Shown in pieces: positions 31,848 through 41,609 of a stretch of 64,000 bases of DNA. This DNA is from Ideonella sp. Its GTDB lineage: Bacteria; Pseudomonadota; Gammaproteobacteria; Burkholderiales; Burkholderiaceae_C. The notes beneath the pieces were generated by a model, which saw only the letters and a program-made list of their open reading frames with translations, was not told the origin of the DNA and ran no database searches. The stretch is from NCBI GenBank assembly GCA_015075545.1, contig JABTUC010000005.1, forward strand, positions 186,001 through 250,000, given 5' to 3'. Position numbers and translations under genes: made by a program. The stretch's first letter is position 1. The number at the start of each line of letters is the position of its first letter.

Positions 31848-33575
31848 ATGGGGTCGATGGTCCTGGCGCGCAAGTACCGGCCGCGCCGCTTCAGCGAGTT
31901 GGTCGGGCAGGAGCACGTCGTGCGCGCGCTGGGCAACGCGCTGGCCAGCGGCCGCCTGCATCACGCCTATCTGTTCACCGGCACGCGCGGCATCGGCAAG
32001 ACCACCGTCTCGCGCATTCTCGCCAAGTGCCTGAACTGCACCGGCGCCGACGGCAGCGGCGGCGTCACCGCCGAGCCCTGCGGCTGCTGCCAGGCCTGCA
32101 TCGAGATCGACGCCGATCGCTACATCGACTACATCGAGCTCGATGCGGCATCCAATCGCGGTATCGAAGAGGCGCGCGAACTGATCGAACGCGCCGCGTA
32201 CAAACCGAGCGTCGGCCGCTACAAGGTGTTCATGATCGACGAGGCGCACCAGCTCACGAGGGACGCCTTCAGCGCGCTGCTGAAGACGCTGGAGGAGCCG
32301 CCGGAGTACCTGAAGTTCGTGTTGGCCACCACCGACCCCGAACGGATGCTGCCCACCGTGCTGAGCCGCTGCCTGCAGTTCAACCTGCGGCCGATGACGC
32401 CGCAGGCGGTGCAGGAGCACCTCGAGCGCGTGCTCGCCGACGAGAAGATCGTGCACGATACGGGTTCGTTGCGGCTGCTGGCGCGAGCCGCGCGCGGCTC
32501 GATGCGCGATGCGCTGTCGCTTGCCGATCAGGCCATCGCCTACGGAGGTGGGCGGCTCGACGAGGCTGCGGTGCGCGCGATGCTCGGCAGTGTCGAGCGC
32601 TCGGTGGCTTCGGCTTTCGTGCGAGCGCTGGGCGCGCGCGATGGCGCCGCCCTGCTGGCGGCGGTCGACGACATTCGCCAGCGCGGCCAGTCGGCCGCTG
32701 GGGCGCTCGAGGAGCTGGCGATGCTGCTGCAGCAGATGGCGATCGTCCAGGCGGTGCCCGGCGCCCTCGACAGCGCCGATCCCGACACCGCCGAAGCCAC
32801 GCAGCTGGCCGGCGCCTGGCCGGCCGACGAGGTGCAGCTCTTGTACAGCCTGGCCATCCACGGCCGCGAGGAGCTTTCGCTGCTCGGCGATGAATACGCC
32901 GCTCTGGCGATGGTGCTGCTGCGCTTTCTGGCGTTCCCGGCGGCGCCGTCCGGAGCGCTGAGTACCGGGCCGATGGCATCGGCAAGCACCGCAACCGCTG
33001 CGCCCGAGCCGAGCGTGACGAAGGCCGTCGATGCCAGCCATGACGAACCGCCGCCATGGCTCGACGCCCCCGAAAGCGAAGAACTCCGCCCGCGGGCAGC
33101 CGCTGGCCAGACGCAGGTCGCCGGCGTGGCCGACGGCGTGCCGGCGCTGCACCCCACCGCGCTCGGTGAACGCTGGGCGGCGCTGGTCGCCAACTTGTCG
33201 CAACGCGGCCTGATCGCCGCGCTGGTGCGCGAGCTGGCAATGCAGAGCGAGTGGCTTGCCGCCTCGGCCGGGCCCCAGGGAGCGCGCTGGCGTCTGCGCA
33301 CCGAGCGCGAATCGCTGCGCACCGCGGCGCTGCGCGACAAGCTGCAGGCGGCCATCGTGGCGGCGCAGGGCGAGCCGGTCGAACTCGAGCTGGTCGAAGG
33401 CGCGCCGCTCGACACCCCGGCGCTGCGCGAGGCGGCCGCGCGCGCACGTGCACAGCAGCAGGCCGAGCAGACGATGACCAACGACCCGGTGGTGCGCGAG
33501 CTGATGTCGCAATTCAAGACGGCACGCATCGTCCCCGGCTCGATCAAGCCCGTTCAAAGGAACCCCTCAGCATGA
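31848..33575 (+). CDS. dnaX: DNA polymerase III subunits tau/gamma
   Basis: This 575-aa clamp-loader ATPase has Walker A GTRGIGKT (45-52), zinc-module cysteines in CLNCTG...CGCCQAC, Walker [11 protein letters not shown] and sensor 1 LATTDPE. The C-terminal part beyond about residue 380 is the tau extension, ending in DNA-polymerase-binding sequence. I see no A-AAA-AAG slippery site, so a separate gamma by frameshift is not supported. The stop overlaps the ybaB start (ATGATGA). ATG 31848 is used, and ATG 31857 is possible. Confidence 0.94.
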   Translation: MGSMVLARKYRPRRFSELVGQEHVVRALGNALASGRLHHAYLFTGTRGIGKTTVSRILAKCLNCTGADGSGGVTAEPCGCCQACIEIDADRYIDYIELDAASNRGIEEARELIERAAYKPSVGRYKVFMIDEAHQLTRDAFSALLKTLEEPPEYLKFVLATTDPERMLPTVLSRCLQFNLRPMTPQAVQEHLERVLADEKIVHDTGSLRLLARAARGSMRDALSLADQAIAYGGGRLDEAAVRAMLGSVERSVASAFVRALGARDGAALLAAVDDIRQRGQSAAGALEELAMLLQQMAIVQAVPGALDSADPDTAEATQLAGAWPADEVQLLYSLAIHGREELSLLGDEYAALAMVLLRFLAFPAAPSGALSTGPMASASTATAAPEPSVTKAVDASHDEPPPWLDAPESEELRPRAAAGQTQVAGVADGVPALHPTALGERWAALVANLSQRGLIAALVRELAMQSEWLAASAGPQGARWRLRTERESLRTAALRDKLQAAIVAAQGEPVELELVEGAPLDTPALREAAARARAQQQAEQTMTNDPVVRELMSQFKTARIVPGSIKPVQRNPSA

Positions 33576-33898
33576 TGAAGAACCAGTTGGCCGGCCTGAT
33601 GAAGCAGGCACAGGCGATGCAGGAGAACCTGCGCAAAGCGCAGGAGGAGTTGGCCACCATCGAGGTGGAGGGCCAGGCCGGAGCGGGCCTGGTGAAGGTG
33701 ACGATGACCTGCCGGCACGACGTCAAGCGCGTCAGCATCGACCCCAGCCTGCTCGGCGACGACAAGGACATGCTCGAGGACCTGGTGGCGGCAGCGTTCA
33801 ACGATGCCATCCGGCGGGCCGAGACCACATCGCAGGAGAAGATGGGCAAACTGACCGCCGGCATGCCGCAGATCCCCGGCATGAAGTTCCCGTTCTGA
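33572..33898 (+). CDS. ybaB: YbaB/EbfC nucleoid-associated protein
   Basis: This 108-aa protein has the typical start [20 protein letters not shown], a long amphipathic helix, and the ending [11 protein letters not shown]. The family forms tweezer-like dimers that bind DNA. The start overlaps the dnaX stop, and recR begins 13 bp after its own stop; dnaX-ybaB-recR is a widely conserved operon. Confidence 0.94.
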   Translation: MMKNQLAGLMKQAQAMQENLRKAQEELATIEVEGQAGAGLVKVTMTCRHDVKRVSIDPSLLGDDKDMLEDLVAAAFNDAIRRAETTSQEKMGKLTAGMPQIPGMKFPF

Positions 33899-33911
33899 AT
33901 CGCCCTCACGC

Positions 33912-34499
33912 GTGACCGAGCGCGCACTGCAGGATCTGCTGGACGCGTTGCGGCGTCTGCCCGGCGTCGGTGCCCGCTCGGCGCAGCGCATGGCCTTCCA
34001 TCTGCTGCAGCACGATCGCGAAGGTGCCCGGCGCATCGCCGCGGCGCTGCAGGCAGCCGATCGACAGGTGCGCCATTGCGAGCGTTGCTACACGTTCACC
34101 GAGGGCGTGCTGTGCTCGATTTGCCTGGATCCCCGGCGCGATGCGCGGTTGCTCGCGGTGGTGGAGACGCCGGCCGACCAGGCCGCACTCGAGCGCAGCG
34201 GCAGCTTTCGCGGTCTGTACTTCGTGCTGATGGGGCGCCTGAGTCCGCTCGACGGCGTCGGCGTGCGCGACATCGGCATGGCACCGCTGCTCGAGCGCAC
34301 CGGTGATTCCGCGCTCGAGGAGGTGATCGTCGCCACCAGCTTCACCGCCGAGGGCGAGGCCACTGCCGCGCTGATTGCGCAGGCGCTGGCGGGGCGCGGC
34401 ATCAAGGTGACTCGGCTGGCGCGCGGCGTGCCGGCGGGCAGCGAACTCGAGTACGTCGATCTCTCGACGATCGCCCACGCGCTGAGCGACCGCCGTTGA
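33912..34499 (+). CDS. recR: Recombination protein RecR
   Basis: This 195-aa protein acts with RecF and RecO to load RecA on gapped DNA. It has an N-terminal helix-hairpin-helix ([20 protein letters not shown]), a zinc finger CERCYTF...CSIC, and a Toprim domain ([17 protein letters not shown]). It starts with GTG at 33912. It is the last gene of the dnaX operon and convergent with mltD across a 23-bp gap. Confidence 0.95.
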   Translation: MTERALQDLLDALRRLPGVGARSAQRMAFHLLQHDREGARRIAAALQAADRQVRHCERCYTFTEGVLCSICLDPRRDARLLAVVETPADQAALERSGSFRGLYFVLMGRLSPLDGVGVRDIGMAPLLERTGDSALEEVIVATSFTAEGEATAALIAQALAGRGIKVTRLARGVPAGSELEYVDLSTIAHALSDRR

Positions 34500-34522
34500 C
34501 GCGCCGGCGCCGGGCGGCCAGG

Positions 34523-36136
34523 TCAGCGCTTGGCGCTGCTGTGGGCGGATCTGCCCGCCGACGTGGCGATCTTGCGGTTCGCCGGCCGCTTGGCCGGCAC
34601 CATCACCACGATGTTCTGCCCGCGGCGGAATCTGGCATCGACGCCGACGTGATTCCACAGCGCCACGTGCTCGGCGCTGACGTGATAGCGCCGGGCCACG
34701 GCAGCCACGCTGTCGCCGCGCCGTGACGCGCGAAACGTGACCCGGCGATAACCCCGGGTGTCGGGCGTGAGGGAGAGGTGGCCGTTCTCCGCCAGATGCT
34801 CTGGCACGTCGGTGTCCAGTTCGTCGCGACGCGGCACGACCAGCGACGAGCCGGCCTTGACCAGCATCGACGGCGGGATGCGATTGACATCGCGCAGTTC
34901 GGCCTCGCTCATGCCCACGATGTCGGCGGCTTCCGAGGGCTTGAGCGTGCGCGGCGCCACCCAGACCGTCCAGCTGGCCAGCGGGCCGGCGTGGCGAGGC
35001 AGGTTGCGCACGAACGCGTTGGCGCCGTCGTACGGCAGCAGCACCCGGGCCGAGCCGGCGGCGAGGATCACCGGCCGGTTGGTCTGCGGGTTGAGTTGCT
35101 GGAACTCCTCCAGGGTGATCCCGGCGAGGTTGGCGGCCAGCTCGACGTCGATGTCGCGCTCGATCGCCACGCTCAGGAAGTACGGGTGGTTCTCCAGCGG
35201 CGGCAGCGTGAGCCCGAACGCCTCGGGCCGCGCGACGATGTTCTTCACCGCCTGCAGCTTGGGCACGTAGTCGCGCGTCTCGTATGGCATGCCGCGCAGG
35301 CTTTCGTAGGCGCTGGGCGCGTGGCGCAGGCGCTTGCGCTGCAGCGCGCGCTTGACGTTGCCTTCGCCCCAGTTGTAGGCGGCCAGCGCGAGCTGCCAGT
35401 CGCCGTTGAACATGCTACCGAGCCGCTCGAGGTAGTCGAGTGCCGCGCGCGTCGAGGCGAGCACGTCGCGACGGTCGTCGCGGAAGGCGTTCTGCGTCAG
35501 ATCGTAGATCCGACCGGTCGACGGCATGAACTGCCACATGCCGGCCGCGCGCGCCACCGACATCGCCTGCGGGTTGAATGCGCTCTCGACGAATGGTAGC
35601 AGCGCGAGATCGAGCGGCATGTGGCGCTTCTCGAGCTCCTCGACGACGTGGAACAGGTAGCGGCCGCCGCGTTCGGTCATGCGCGCCACGTAGTCGGGCC
35701 GCTCGGCGTAATAGCGCTCCCACTTGCGCACGCTGGCGTTGCTCATGTCGGGCATCGTGAAGCCGCCGCGAATGCGCTCCCACAGATCGACGCGTGCGCT
35801 CGGATCGCCGAAGTCGACGCGCTTGTCGGGCCGCAGCGGGTCGGCCGCCTCCGGTGGCGCAGCCGGCGCCGCATCGAGCGGGGCCGAGGCGGCCGCGGAC
35901 ACGATGGGCGCGGATGCCGACGCGGCCGGCGCTGCTGCAGCCGATGCGGGCGCTGCCGGAGCGGACGCCGCAGCCGCCACCGTCGGCACTGCGGCTGCTT
36001 CGCTGGCAGTTGCCTCGGCCACCGGCGCCGGCGGAGTCACCGCGCAGCCGCAGGCGAGTGCCGCCGCTGCCAGCGCGGCGCCGCAGCGCAAGCGGGCGAG
36101 CGAACTTGCCGGTGGGCGCAGGATCGAGGCAGTCAT
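34523..36136 (-). CDS. mltD: Membrane-bound lytic murein transglycosylase D (lipoprotein)
   Basis: This 537-aa protein has a signal peptide ending in a lipobox-like ALAC/ACGC segment, an Ala/Pro-rich linker of about 80 residues, an SLT domain with the catalytic glutamate in LLPFVESAFNPQAMS and the motif AAGMWQFMPSTG, and two C-terminal LysM-like repeats; the last contains VTFRASRRGDSVAAVARRYHV. It cleaves peptidoglycan glycan strands to 1,6-anhydro products at the outer membrane. The start at 36136 is chosen to give a proper lipoprotein signal. Confidence 0.92.
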   Translation of the reverse strand: MTASILRPPASSLARLRCGAALAAAALACGCAVTPPAPVAEATASEAAAVPTVAAAASAPAAPASAAAAPAASASAPIVSAAASAPLDAAPAAPPEAADPLRPDKRVDFGDPSARVDLWERIRGGFTMPDMSNASVRKWERYYAERPDYVARMTERGGRYLFHVVEELEKRHMPLDLALLPFVESAFNPQAMSVARAAGMWQFMPSTGRIYDLTQNAFRDDRRDVLASTRAALDYLERLGSMFNGDWQLALAAYNWGEGNVKRALQRKRLRHAPSAYESLRGMPYETRDYVPKLQAVKNIVARPEAFGLTLPPLENHPYFLSVAIERDIDVELAANLAGITLEEFQQLNPQTNRPVILAAGSARVLLPYDGANAFVRNLPRHAGPLASWTVWVAPRTLKPSEAADIVGMSEAELRDVNRIPPSMLVKAGSSLVVPRRDELDTDVPEHLAENGHLSLTPDTRGYRRVTFRASRRGDSVAAVARRYHVSAEHVALWNHVGVDARFRRGQNIVVMVPAKRPANRKIATSAGRSAHSSAKR

Positions 36137-36456
36137 CGACAGGCTTCGGGTCAGGCCGACATCGCTTCGGTGACTCGGCATACCGCGATGCCGTCGGCCC
36201 GCGCGCATTGTCGGTTCATCGCCCGGCGGCGCGCGTTACCGAATTCACGCGATGGAGCGGGCCCGGGAGATTCAGCGCCGGTCAGCGGTCGGCGCGCAAT
36301 CGCGGCTCGCGCGTCGTTGCGAGCACCACGGAAACCTCGGGTCACTAGAATGCCTCGCAGTCACAACGGGTCCGGCGGGTGGCTTGCGGCACACCCCACA
36401 TCCCGGCAGCATGAGCGACGACGGCCGTCGCGAACGAAGCGCCATCACAGCCAAGC
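36137..36456. other. 320-bp intergenic region where gloB is expected
   Basis: This divergent gap holds no open frame with recognisable similarity. A TAGAAT box at 36346-36351 (+) may serve the methyltransferase gene. The E. coli order is mltD-gloB-yafS-rnhA, and here gloB is missing with no visible remnant. Confidence 0.5.
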
Positions 36457-37293
36457 ATGACGACGCGAGACGAGGGGATTATAGAGTTCGCCCAGTGGCT
36501 GCTCAGTCCGCCTGGCCGCTATCTGCTCGATTGGGAGCAGGCTTGCATCGACCGTGCGGTGGCCGACGTGTTCGGCTTCCATGCGCTGCAGCTCGGCCTG
36601 CCGCAGCTCGATGCACTGCGTGCCAATCGCATGCCGCACCGCTGGGTGGCGCAGGATTCGCTGGTGGTGCCGCAGCGCGTCGATCTGCCCGCACCGCGCG
36701 AAGCCATCACCACGCAGTCGCCGAGCCTGCCGGTGGCGCTGCACTGCGACTTCGATGTGCTGCCGTTTCCCAGCCAGAGCGTAGATCTGCTGGTGCTGCC
36801 GCACGGCCTCGAGCTGGCGCGTGACCCGCACGAGACATTGCGCGAGGTCGAGCGCGTGCTGGTGCCCGAGGGGCGCGTCGTGATCGTCGGCTTCAATCCG
36901 GCGAGCTTGTGGGGCCTGCGGCACCGGTTGGGTTCGATGCGGCGGCGCCTCGGCGCATCGCAGCGGCCGCGCTTTCTGACGCATGCAGGAGAGTTCATCG
37001 GCTATTGGCGTCTGCGCGACTGGCTGCGGCTGTTGAGTTTCGAGGTCGAAATTGGCCGCTTCGGATGCTGGCGCGCGCCGGTACGCTCTCAGGCCTGGCT
37101 CGACCGCTGGGCCTGGGTCGAAGGCATCGGCGAGCGCTGGTGGCCGGTGCTCGGTGCGGTCTACCTGGTGGTCGCGGTCAAGCGGGTGCGCGGCATGCGG
37201 CTGGTCGGGCTCGCACGGCGCGAGAAGGGCAAGCCGCAGGCGGCCCCGGCAGTCGCGGTGAACCGCCGCCGTGAACCCGTCGAGATCGAATGA
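36457..37293 (+). CDS. YafS-like SAM-dependent methyltransferase
   Basis: This 278-aa protein matches the conserved neighbour of rnhA. Its class I methyltransferase features are degenerate at the SAM loop but include [50 protein letters not shown], typical of motif post-I to motif III. The substrate is unknown. ATG 36457 is the first start that keeps the conserved [18 protein letters not shown] region; no good ribosome site is seen. The rnhA start lies 10 bp after its stop. Confidence 0.8.
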   Translation: MTTRDEGIIEFAQWLLSPPGRYLLDWEQACIDRAVADVFGFHALQLGLPQLDALRANRMPHRWVAQDSLVVPQRVDLPAPREAITTQSPSLPVALHCDFDVLPFPSQSVDLLVLPHGLELARDPHETLREVERVLVPEGRVVIVGFNPASLWGLRHRLGSMRRRLGASQRPRFLTHAGEFIGYWRLRDWLRLLSFEVEIGRFGCWRAPVRSQAWLDRWAWVEGIGERWWPVLGAVYLVVAVKRVRGMRLVGLARREKGKPQAAPAVAVNRRREPVEIE

Positions 37294-37303
37294 AGGGCCG
37301 GCA

Positions 37304-37741
37304 GTGAGCGAACGGGTCGTCATCTATACGGACGGCGCCTGCAAGGGCAACCCGGGCCCCGGAGGCTGGGGCGCGCTGATGCGCTGGGGCAGTCACGAGA
37401 AAGAGCTGTTCGGCGGCGAGGCGCGCACCACCAACAACCGCATGGAACTGACCGCGGTGATCGAGGCCCTGTCTGCCCTGAGGCAGCGCGCCAGCGTGGC
37501 GGTGTACACCGACAGCGAGTACGTGAAGAACGGCATCACGAGCTGGATCCACAACTGGAAGCTGCGCGGCTGGCGCACCGCCGACAAGAAGCCGGTGAAG
37601 AACGTCGATCTCTGGCAGCGACTCGATCAACTGGCCGCCGCGCACGACGTGCGCTGGCACTGGGTGCGCGGGCACGACGGCGACCCGGGCAACGAGCGCG
37701 CCGACGAATTGGCGAATCAGGGGGTGGCGAGCGTGCAGTGA
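37304..37741 (+). CDS. rnhA: Ribonuclease HI
   Basis: This 145-aa enzyme degrades RNA in RNA-DNA hybrids. With GTG 37304 as start all catalytic residues fall on E. coli positions: D10 (YTDGAC), E48 (NNRMEL), D70 (YTDSEY), H124 (RGHDG) and D134 (NERADEL). That numbering decides the start over GTG 37271. dnaQ, the usual divergent partner of rnhA in E. coli, is absent, and moaA is convergent instead. Confidence 0.96.
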   Translation: MSERVVIYTDGACKGNPGPGGWGALMRWGSHEKELFGGEARTTNNRMELTAVIEALSALRQRASVAVYTDSEYVKNGITSWIHNWKLRGWRTADKKPVKNVDLWQRLDQLAAAHDVRWHWVRGHDGDPGNERADELANQGVASVQ

Positions 37742-37749
37742 GAGATCGG

Positions 37750-37768
37750 CGGCCCGCATGCCGGGCCG
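37750..37768. terminator. Hairpin between convergent rnhA and moaA
   Basis: Stem CGGCCCG / CGGGCCG, loop CATGC, in the 30-bp convergent gap. No T-run is present. Confidence 0.4.
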
Positions 37769-37771
37769 GCC

Positions 37772-38887
37772 TCACCCACCGATGTAGTGCATCTCGATGC
37801 GGCGTTCGCCGGTCCCGACCGCGGTGCCTTCTGCACCGCGCAGCTCCGAATAGCGATCGCTGCGGCGACCCCACAGCTCACCGAGCACGGTGGCGATCTC
37901 GAGGTCGCTGCGGCCGCCGCGCAGCAGCGCGCGCAGGTCGTGGCCGCGGGTGGCGAACAGACAGGTGAAGAGCTTGCCCTCGGTGGACAGGCGCGCGCGG
38001 TTGCAGTCGCGGCAGAACGCCTTGGTGACGCTGGAGATGAGCCCGATCTCGCCGGCGCCGTCGCGATAGCGCCAGCGCTCGGCGGTCTCGCCGCGGGCGG
38101 TGGGTGCCACGGGCTCGAGCGGCCATTGGGCCTGAAGGCGGTCGAGCACCTGGGCCGACGGCACCACCTGGTCCATCCGCCAGCCGTTGCTGGCGCCGAC
38201 ATCCATGTACTCGATGAAGCGCAGCACGATGCCGCTGCCGCGGAAGTGGCGCGCCATCGACACGATCTCGTGATCGTTGATGCCGCGCTGCACGACCATG
38301 TTGACCTTGATCTTCCCGAGGCCCGCCTGCACCGCGGCGTCGATGCCGGCCAGCACGTCGGCGACCGGAAAGTCCATGTCGTTCATGCGGCGGAACACGG
38401 CATCGTCCAGGGCATCGAGGCTGACCGTCACGCGCGACAGACCGGCCGCTTTCAACGCGTGCGCCTTGCGCGCCAGCAGCGAGCCGTTGGTGGTGAGGGT
38501 CAGTTCGAGCGGCTCGCCGTCGGCACCGCGCACTTCGGTGAGCATCGCCACCAGATCCTCGACATTGCGGCGCAGCAGCGGCTCGCCACCGGTGAGCCGT
38601 ACCTTGCTCACGCCGTGCGCGGCGAATACCCGTGCCAGGCGGGTGATCTCCTCGAAGCTGAGCAGCGAGCGGTGCGGCAGGAACTGGTACTCGCGGTCGA
38701 ACACCGACTTGGGCATGCAGTAGCCGCAACGAAAATTGCAGCGGTCGGTGAGCGAGATGCGCAGATCGTGCAGGGGCCGCCCGAGCTGGTCGCTGACCAG
38801 GCCAGTGGGCTCGCGCAGGCGCTGCGGAACGACCGGCACCTCGGCGGCGTAGCGCAGATCGGCCAGCGGTATCACGGATTCGCCCAT
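37772..38887 (-). CDS. moaA: GTP 3',8-cyclase MoaA
   Basis: This 371-aa radical-SAM enzyme starts molybdopterin synthesis from GTP. The N-terminal cluster is CNFRCGYC, the SAM-binding segment is [11 protein letters not shown], the second cluster is in [19 protein letters not shown], and the protein ends in the required GG (HYIGG). moeA, moaD and moaE lie about 10 kb away; moaC and the rest are not in the window. A CACAAT box lies six bases before the ATG, with no Shine-Dalgarno. Confidence 0.95.
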   Translation of the reverse strand: MGESVIPLADLRYAAEVPVVPQRLREPTGLVSDQLGRPLHDLRISLTDRCNFRCGYCMPKSVFDREYQFLPHRSLLSFEEITRLARVFAAHGVSKVRLTGGEPLLRRNVEDLVAMLTEVRGADGEPLELTLTTNGSLLARKAHALKAAGLSRVTVSLDALDDAVFRRMNDMDFPVADVLAGIDAAVQAGLGKIKVNMVVQRGINDHEIVSMARHFRGSGIVLRFIEYMDVGASNGWRMDQVVPSAQVLDRLQAQWPLEPVAPTARGETAERWRYRDGAGEIGLISSVTKAFCRDCNRARLSTEGKLFTCLFATRGHDLRALLRGGRSDLEIATVLGELWGRRSDRYSELRGAEGTAVGTGERRIEMHYIGG

Positions 38888-38893
38888 CGGGCG

Positions 38894-38899
38894 ATTGTG
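38894..38899 (-). promoter_or_regulatory. -10-like CACAAT six bases before the moaA start
   Basis: On the minus strand CACAAT-CGCCCG-ATG. It predicts a leaderless or near-leaderless transcript. No molybdenum-cofactor riboswitch fits in the short upstream region. Confidence 0.45.
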
Positions 38900-38947
38900 C
38901 CGGTTGCGCGTAGCCGTAGTGGGTGCGGGGCCACCGCACGCTGGTGG

Positions 38948-39487
38948 CTAAGGCTGAACGGCTTCCGACAAGGCCAGCGCTCGGCGCGCACCGTCGTAGC
39001 GCCGCCACCAGTAGGTCGTGGCCATGCTCTCGGTGCGGACGCGGGCACCCGTGCGCGGCGCGTGGATGAAGCGCCCACCACCGACGTAGATGCCCACGTG
39101 CGAGTGCGCGCGCCGCTGGGTGTTGAAGAAGACCAGGTCGCCCGCCTGCAGGGCGTCGCGCGAAACCGGTTGCAGCAGCGGCGTCTGTGCCTGCTCGGCC
39201 GCGCTGCGTGGCAATTCGATGCCCAGCGTCTGGCCAAACACACGGCGCGTGAAGCCGCTGCAATCGAACCCCGTCTCCGCGCCTTCGCCGCCCGCGCGAT
39301 AGGGGCGATCGAGGAAGTTGAGCGCCGCGATCACCACATCGCCCGCGGCCGGCGACGCAGGCTGCTCGGTGCTCTCCTCTGGGAACCCGATGGCCTCGCT
39401 GCGGCGTGGCACAGGCGCAGCACAGGCTGCCAGCAGGAGGCCGGTCGCCACTGCCCCCAGCCCCATGGTTCGAAGCAGCATCGGCAT
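38948..39487 (-). CDS. NlpC/P60 family (C40) peptidase lipoprotein
   Basis: This 179-aa protein has a lipoprotein signal with lipobox LAAC (Cys22). The C40 peptidase domain carries the catalytic Cys76 (TGFDCSGFTR), His130 (SHVGIYVGGG) and a downstream His142. It probably cuts peptidoglycan stem peptides at the outer membrane, like E. coli Spr/MepS. ATG 39487 is the first start that gives a lipoprotein signal; a clear promoter lies directly upstream, so longer forms are unlikely. ATG 39481 is possible. Confidence 0.88.
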   Translation of the reverse strand: MPMLLRTMGLGAVATGLLLAACAAPVPRRSEAIGFPEESTEQPASPAAGDVVIAALNFLDRPYRAGGEGAETGFDCSGFTRRVFGQTLGIELPRSAAEQAQTPLLQPVSRDALQAGDLVFFNTQRRAHSHVGIYVGGGRFIHAPRTGARVRTESMATTYWWRRYDGARRALALSEAVQP

Positions 39488-39497
39488 GGTGGTTTGA

Positions 39498-39526
39498 ACG
39501 ATAAGCTCAGCGATCGCTGTTGTCAA
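39498..39526 (-). promoter_or_regulatory. Sigma-70 promoter of the NlpC/P60 gene
   Basis: On the minus strand TTGACA (39526-39521), an exact 17-bp spacer and TATCGT (39503-39498). The -10 ends ten bases before ATG 39487, so the expected transcript has at most a few 5' bases. Confidence 0.6.
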
Positions 39527-39689
39527 CGAAAAGTTCAATATATGCAACCGGTTAGCGAAATGATCTCAAGTGTCGCTTGATGATCGGTTCGACCGTGGCG
39601 GGTCAACTCGGCACGATGCACCCTTGGAAGGCCGCTGGCCGCGGTCGAGAATGCGGCCAAGCATCATTCGTGGAACTGAGGGCGGCAGC

Positions 39690-41582
39690 ATGAACTACGG
39701 CGACTACCATCGGCGCTCGATCGGCGAGCGCGATGCCTTCTGGAGCGAGCAGGCGCGGCTGATCGAGTGGCAGCGGCCGTTCGACCAGGTGCTCGATTAC
39801 AGCCGCCCGCCGTTCGCACGCTGGTTCATCGGCGGGCTCACCAATCTTTGCCACAACGCCGTCGATCGCCACCTCGCCGCGCGAAGCGACCAGGCGGCGC
39901 TGATCTACGTGTCGACCGAGGTCGAGCGCGAGCAGACCTACACTTTCGCCCAGCTGCACGCCGAGGTGCAGCGCATGGCCGCTTGCCTGCTGGCGCTCGG
40001 CGTGCAGCGCGGCGACCGCGTGCTGGTCTACATGCCGATGGTGCCGGAGGCGGTATTCGCGATGCTGGCGTGCGCGCGTATCGGGGCCATTCACTCGGTG
40101 GTGTTCGGCGGCTTCGCCAGCGTCAGCCTGGCCAGCCGGATCGACGACGCCACACCGCGGCTGATCGTGAGCGCCGATGCCGGCAGCCGCAACGGCAAAG
40201 TGGTGCCGTACAAGCCACTGCTCGACGAAGCGATTCGCCTGGCGCAGCACAAACCCGAGCGCGTGTTGATGATCGACCGCGGCCTGGCGCCCTTCGATGC
40301 GACGGCAGGCCGCGATGTCGACTATGCGTCGCTGCGCACGCAGCACCTCGAGGCATCGATACCGTGCGTCTGGGTCGACGCGACGCACCCGAGCTACACG
40401 CTGTACACCAGTGGCACCACCGGCCGGCCCAAGGGCGTGCAGCGCGACACCGGTGGTTATGCGGTCGCACTGGCCGCGTCGATGAAGCACATCTTCTGCT
40501 GCAACGCGGGCGAAACCTACTTCTCGACCAGCGACATCGGTTGGGTCGTCGGCCACAGCTACATCGTCTATGGCCCGCTGCTGGCAGGCATGGCCACCAT
40601 CCTCTACGAGGGATTGCCGGTGCGCCCGGATGCCGGCATCTGGTGGCGGCTGGTCGAGCAGTACAAGGTCACCGCGATGTTCAGCGCGCCCACGGCCGTG
40701 CGCGTGCTGAAGAAGCACGACCCGGCCTTTCTGAGGAAGTACGATCTGTCGTCGCTGCGCACCCTGTTTCTCGCCGGCGAGCCGCTCGACGAGCCCACTG
40801 CGGTCTGGATCGCCGAGAGTCTGCGCAAGCCGATCGTCGACAACTACTGGCAGACCGAGACCGGCTGGCCGATCCTCACGATCTGCGGCGGCGTCGACCG
40901 TTCGTCACCGAAGTTCGGCTCGCCGGGCAAGGCGGCCTACGGTTATGACGTCAAGCTGATCGACGAGCAGACGGGGCAGGAGCTGACGGGCGCCAACCAG
41001 AAGGGGGTGGTGGCAATCGAGGGGCCGCTGCCGCCCGGGTGCATGCAGACGGTGTGGGGCGACGACGAGCGCTTCGTGAAGACCTACTGGAGCACGCTGC
41101 CGGGGCGCCAGATCTACAGCACCTTCGACTGGGGCATCCGCGACGACGACGGCTACTACTTCATCCTCGGCCGCACCGACGACGTGATCAACGTCGCCGG
41201 GCACCGCCTGGGCACACGCGAAATCGAGGAGAGCATCTCCAGCCATCCAGACGTGGCCGAGGTGGCGGTGGTCGGCGTGGCCGACAACCTGAAGGGTCAG
41301 GTGGCGATGGCCTTCGCGGTGCTGAGGGACCCGGCACGCGCCGCCACGCCGGAGGCGGCGCTGAAACTCGAAGGCGAGATCATGAAACGGGTCGACGAGC
41401 AGCTCGGCGCCGTCGCGCGGCCGTCGCGGGTGCGCTTCGTCACCGTGCTGCCGAAGACGCGCTCGGGCAAGCTGCTGCGCCGCGCGATCCAGGCGGTGTG
41501 CGAGAGCAGGGATCCCGGCGACCTCACGACGATCGAGGATCCGACGGCGCTGCAGCAGATCAAGGACCTGGTGGCCTCGTAG
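39690..41582 (+). CDS. prpE: Propionyl-CoA synthetase / acetyl-CoA synthetase-like ligase
   Basis: This 630-aa protein has the start YGDYHRRSIGERDAFW typical of PrpE, the P-loop YTSGTTGRPKG near residue 240, the motif WQTETGWPI, and near the C-terminus the modifiable lysine in PKTRSGKLLRR (about K594). PrpE activates propionate for the methylcitrate cycle. No prpB or prpC is nearby, so the physiological acid could be acetate or another short acid. The start at 39690 has GAGGGCGGC upstream and fits the family; the frame is open further upstream without similarity. Confidence 0.88.
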   Translation: MNYGDYHRRSIGERDAFWSEQARLIEWQRPFDQVLDYSRPPFARWFIGGLTNLCHNAVDRHLAARSDQAALIYVSTEVEREQTYTFAQLHAEVQRMAACLLALGVQRGDRVLVYMPMVPEAVFAMLACARIGAIHSVVFGGFASVSLASRIDDATPRLIVSADAGSRNGKVVPYKPLLDEAIRLAQHKPERVLMIDRGLAPFDATAGRDVDYASLRTQHLEASIPCVWVDATHPSYTLYTSGTTGRPKGVQRDTGGYAVALAASMKHIFCCNAGETYFSTSDIGWVVGHSYIVYGPLLAGMATILYEGLPVRPDAGIWWRLVEQYKVTAMFSAPTAVRVLKKHDPAFLRKYDLSSLRTLFLAGEPLDEPTAVWIAESLRKPIVDNYWQTETGWPILTICGGVDRSSPKFGSPGKAAYGYDVKLIDEQTGQELTGANQKGVVAIEGPLPPGCMQTVWGDDERFVKTYWSTLPGRQIYSTFDWGIRDDDGYYFILGRTDDVINVAGHRLGTREIEESISSHPDVAEVAVVGVADNLKGQVAMAFAVLRDPARAATPEAALKLEGEIMKRVDEQLGAVARPSRVRFVTVLPKTRSGKLLRRAIQAVCESRDPGDLTTIEDPTALQQIKDLVAS

Positions 41583-41609
41583 CCGGCGCCGACGCTGCGG
41601 CGCGCGCCG

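Noticed and set aside
31848-33575. Programmed frameshift in dnaX
   Set aside because: No A-AAA-AAG or comparable slippery run is seen in the expected region, so a gamma product is not claimed.
36137-36456. Decayed gloB pseudogene
   Set aside because: No THxHxDH-type metal motif or other gloB fragment is found in any frame of this gap.
37271-37303. Upstream GTG start for RNase HI
   Set aside because: GTG 37304 puts all five catalytic residues on the E. coli numbering; the extension overlaps the methyltransferase end without similarity.
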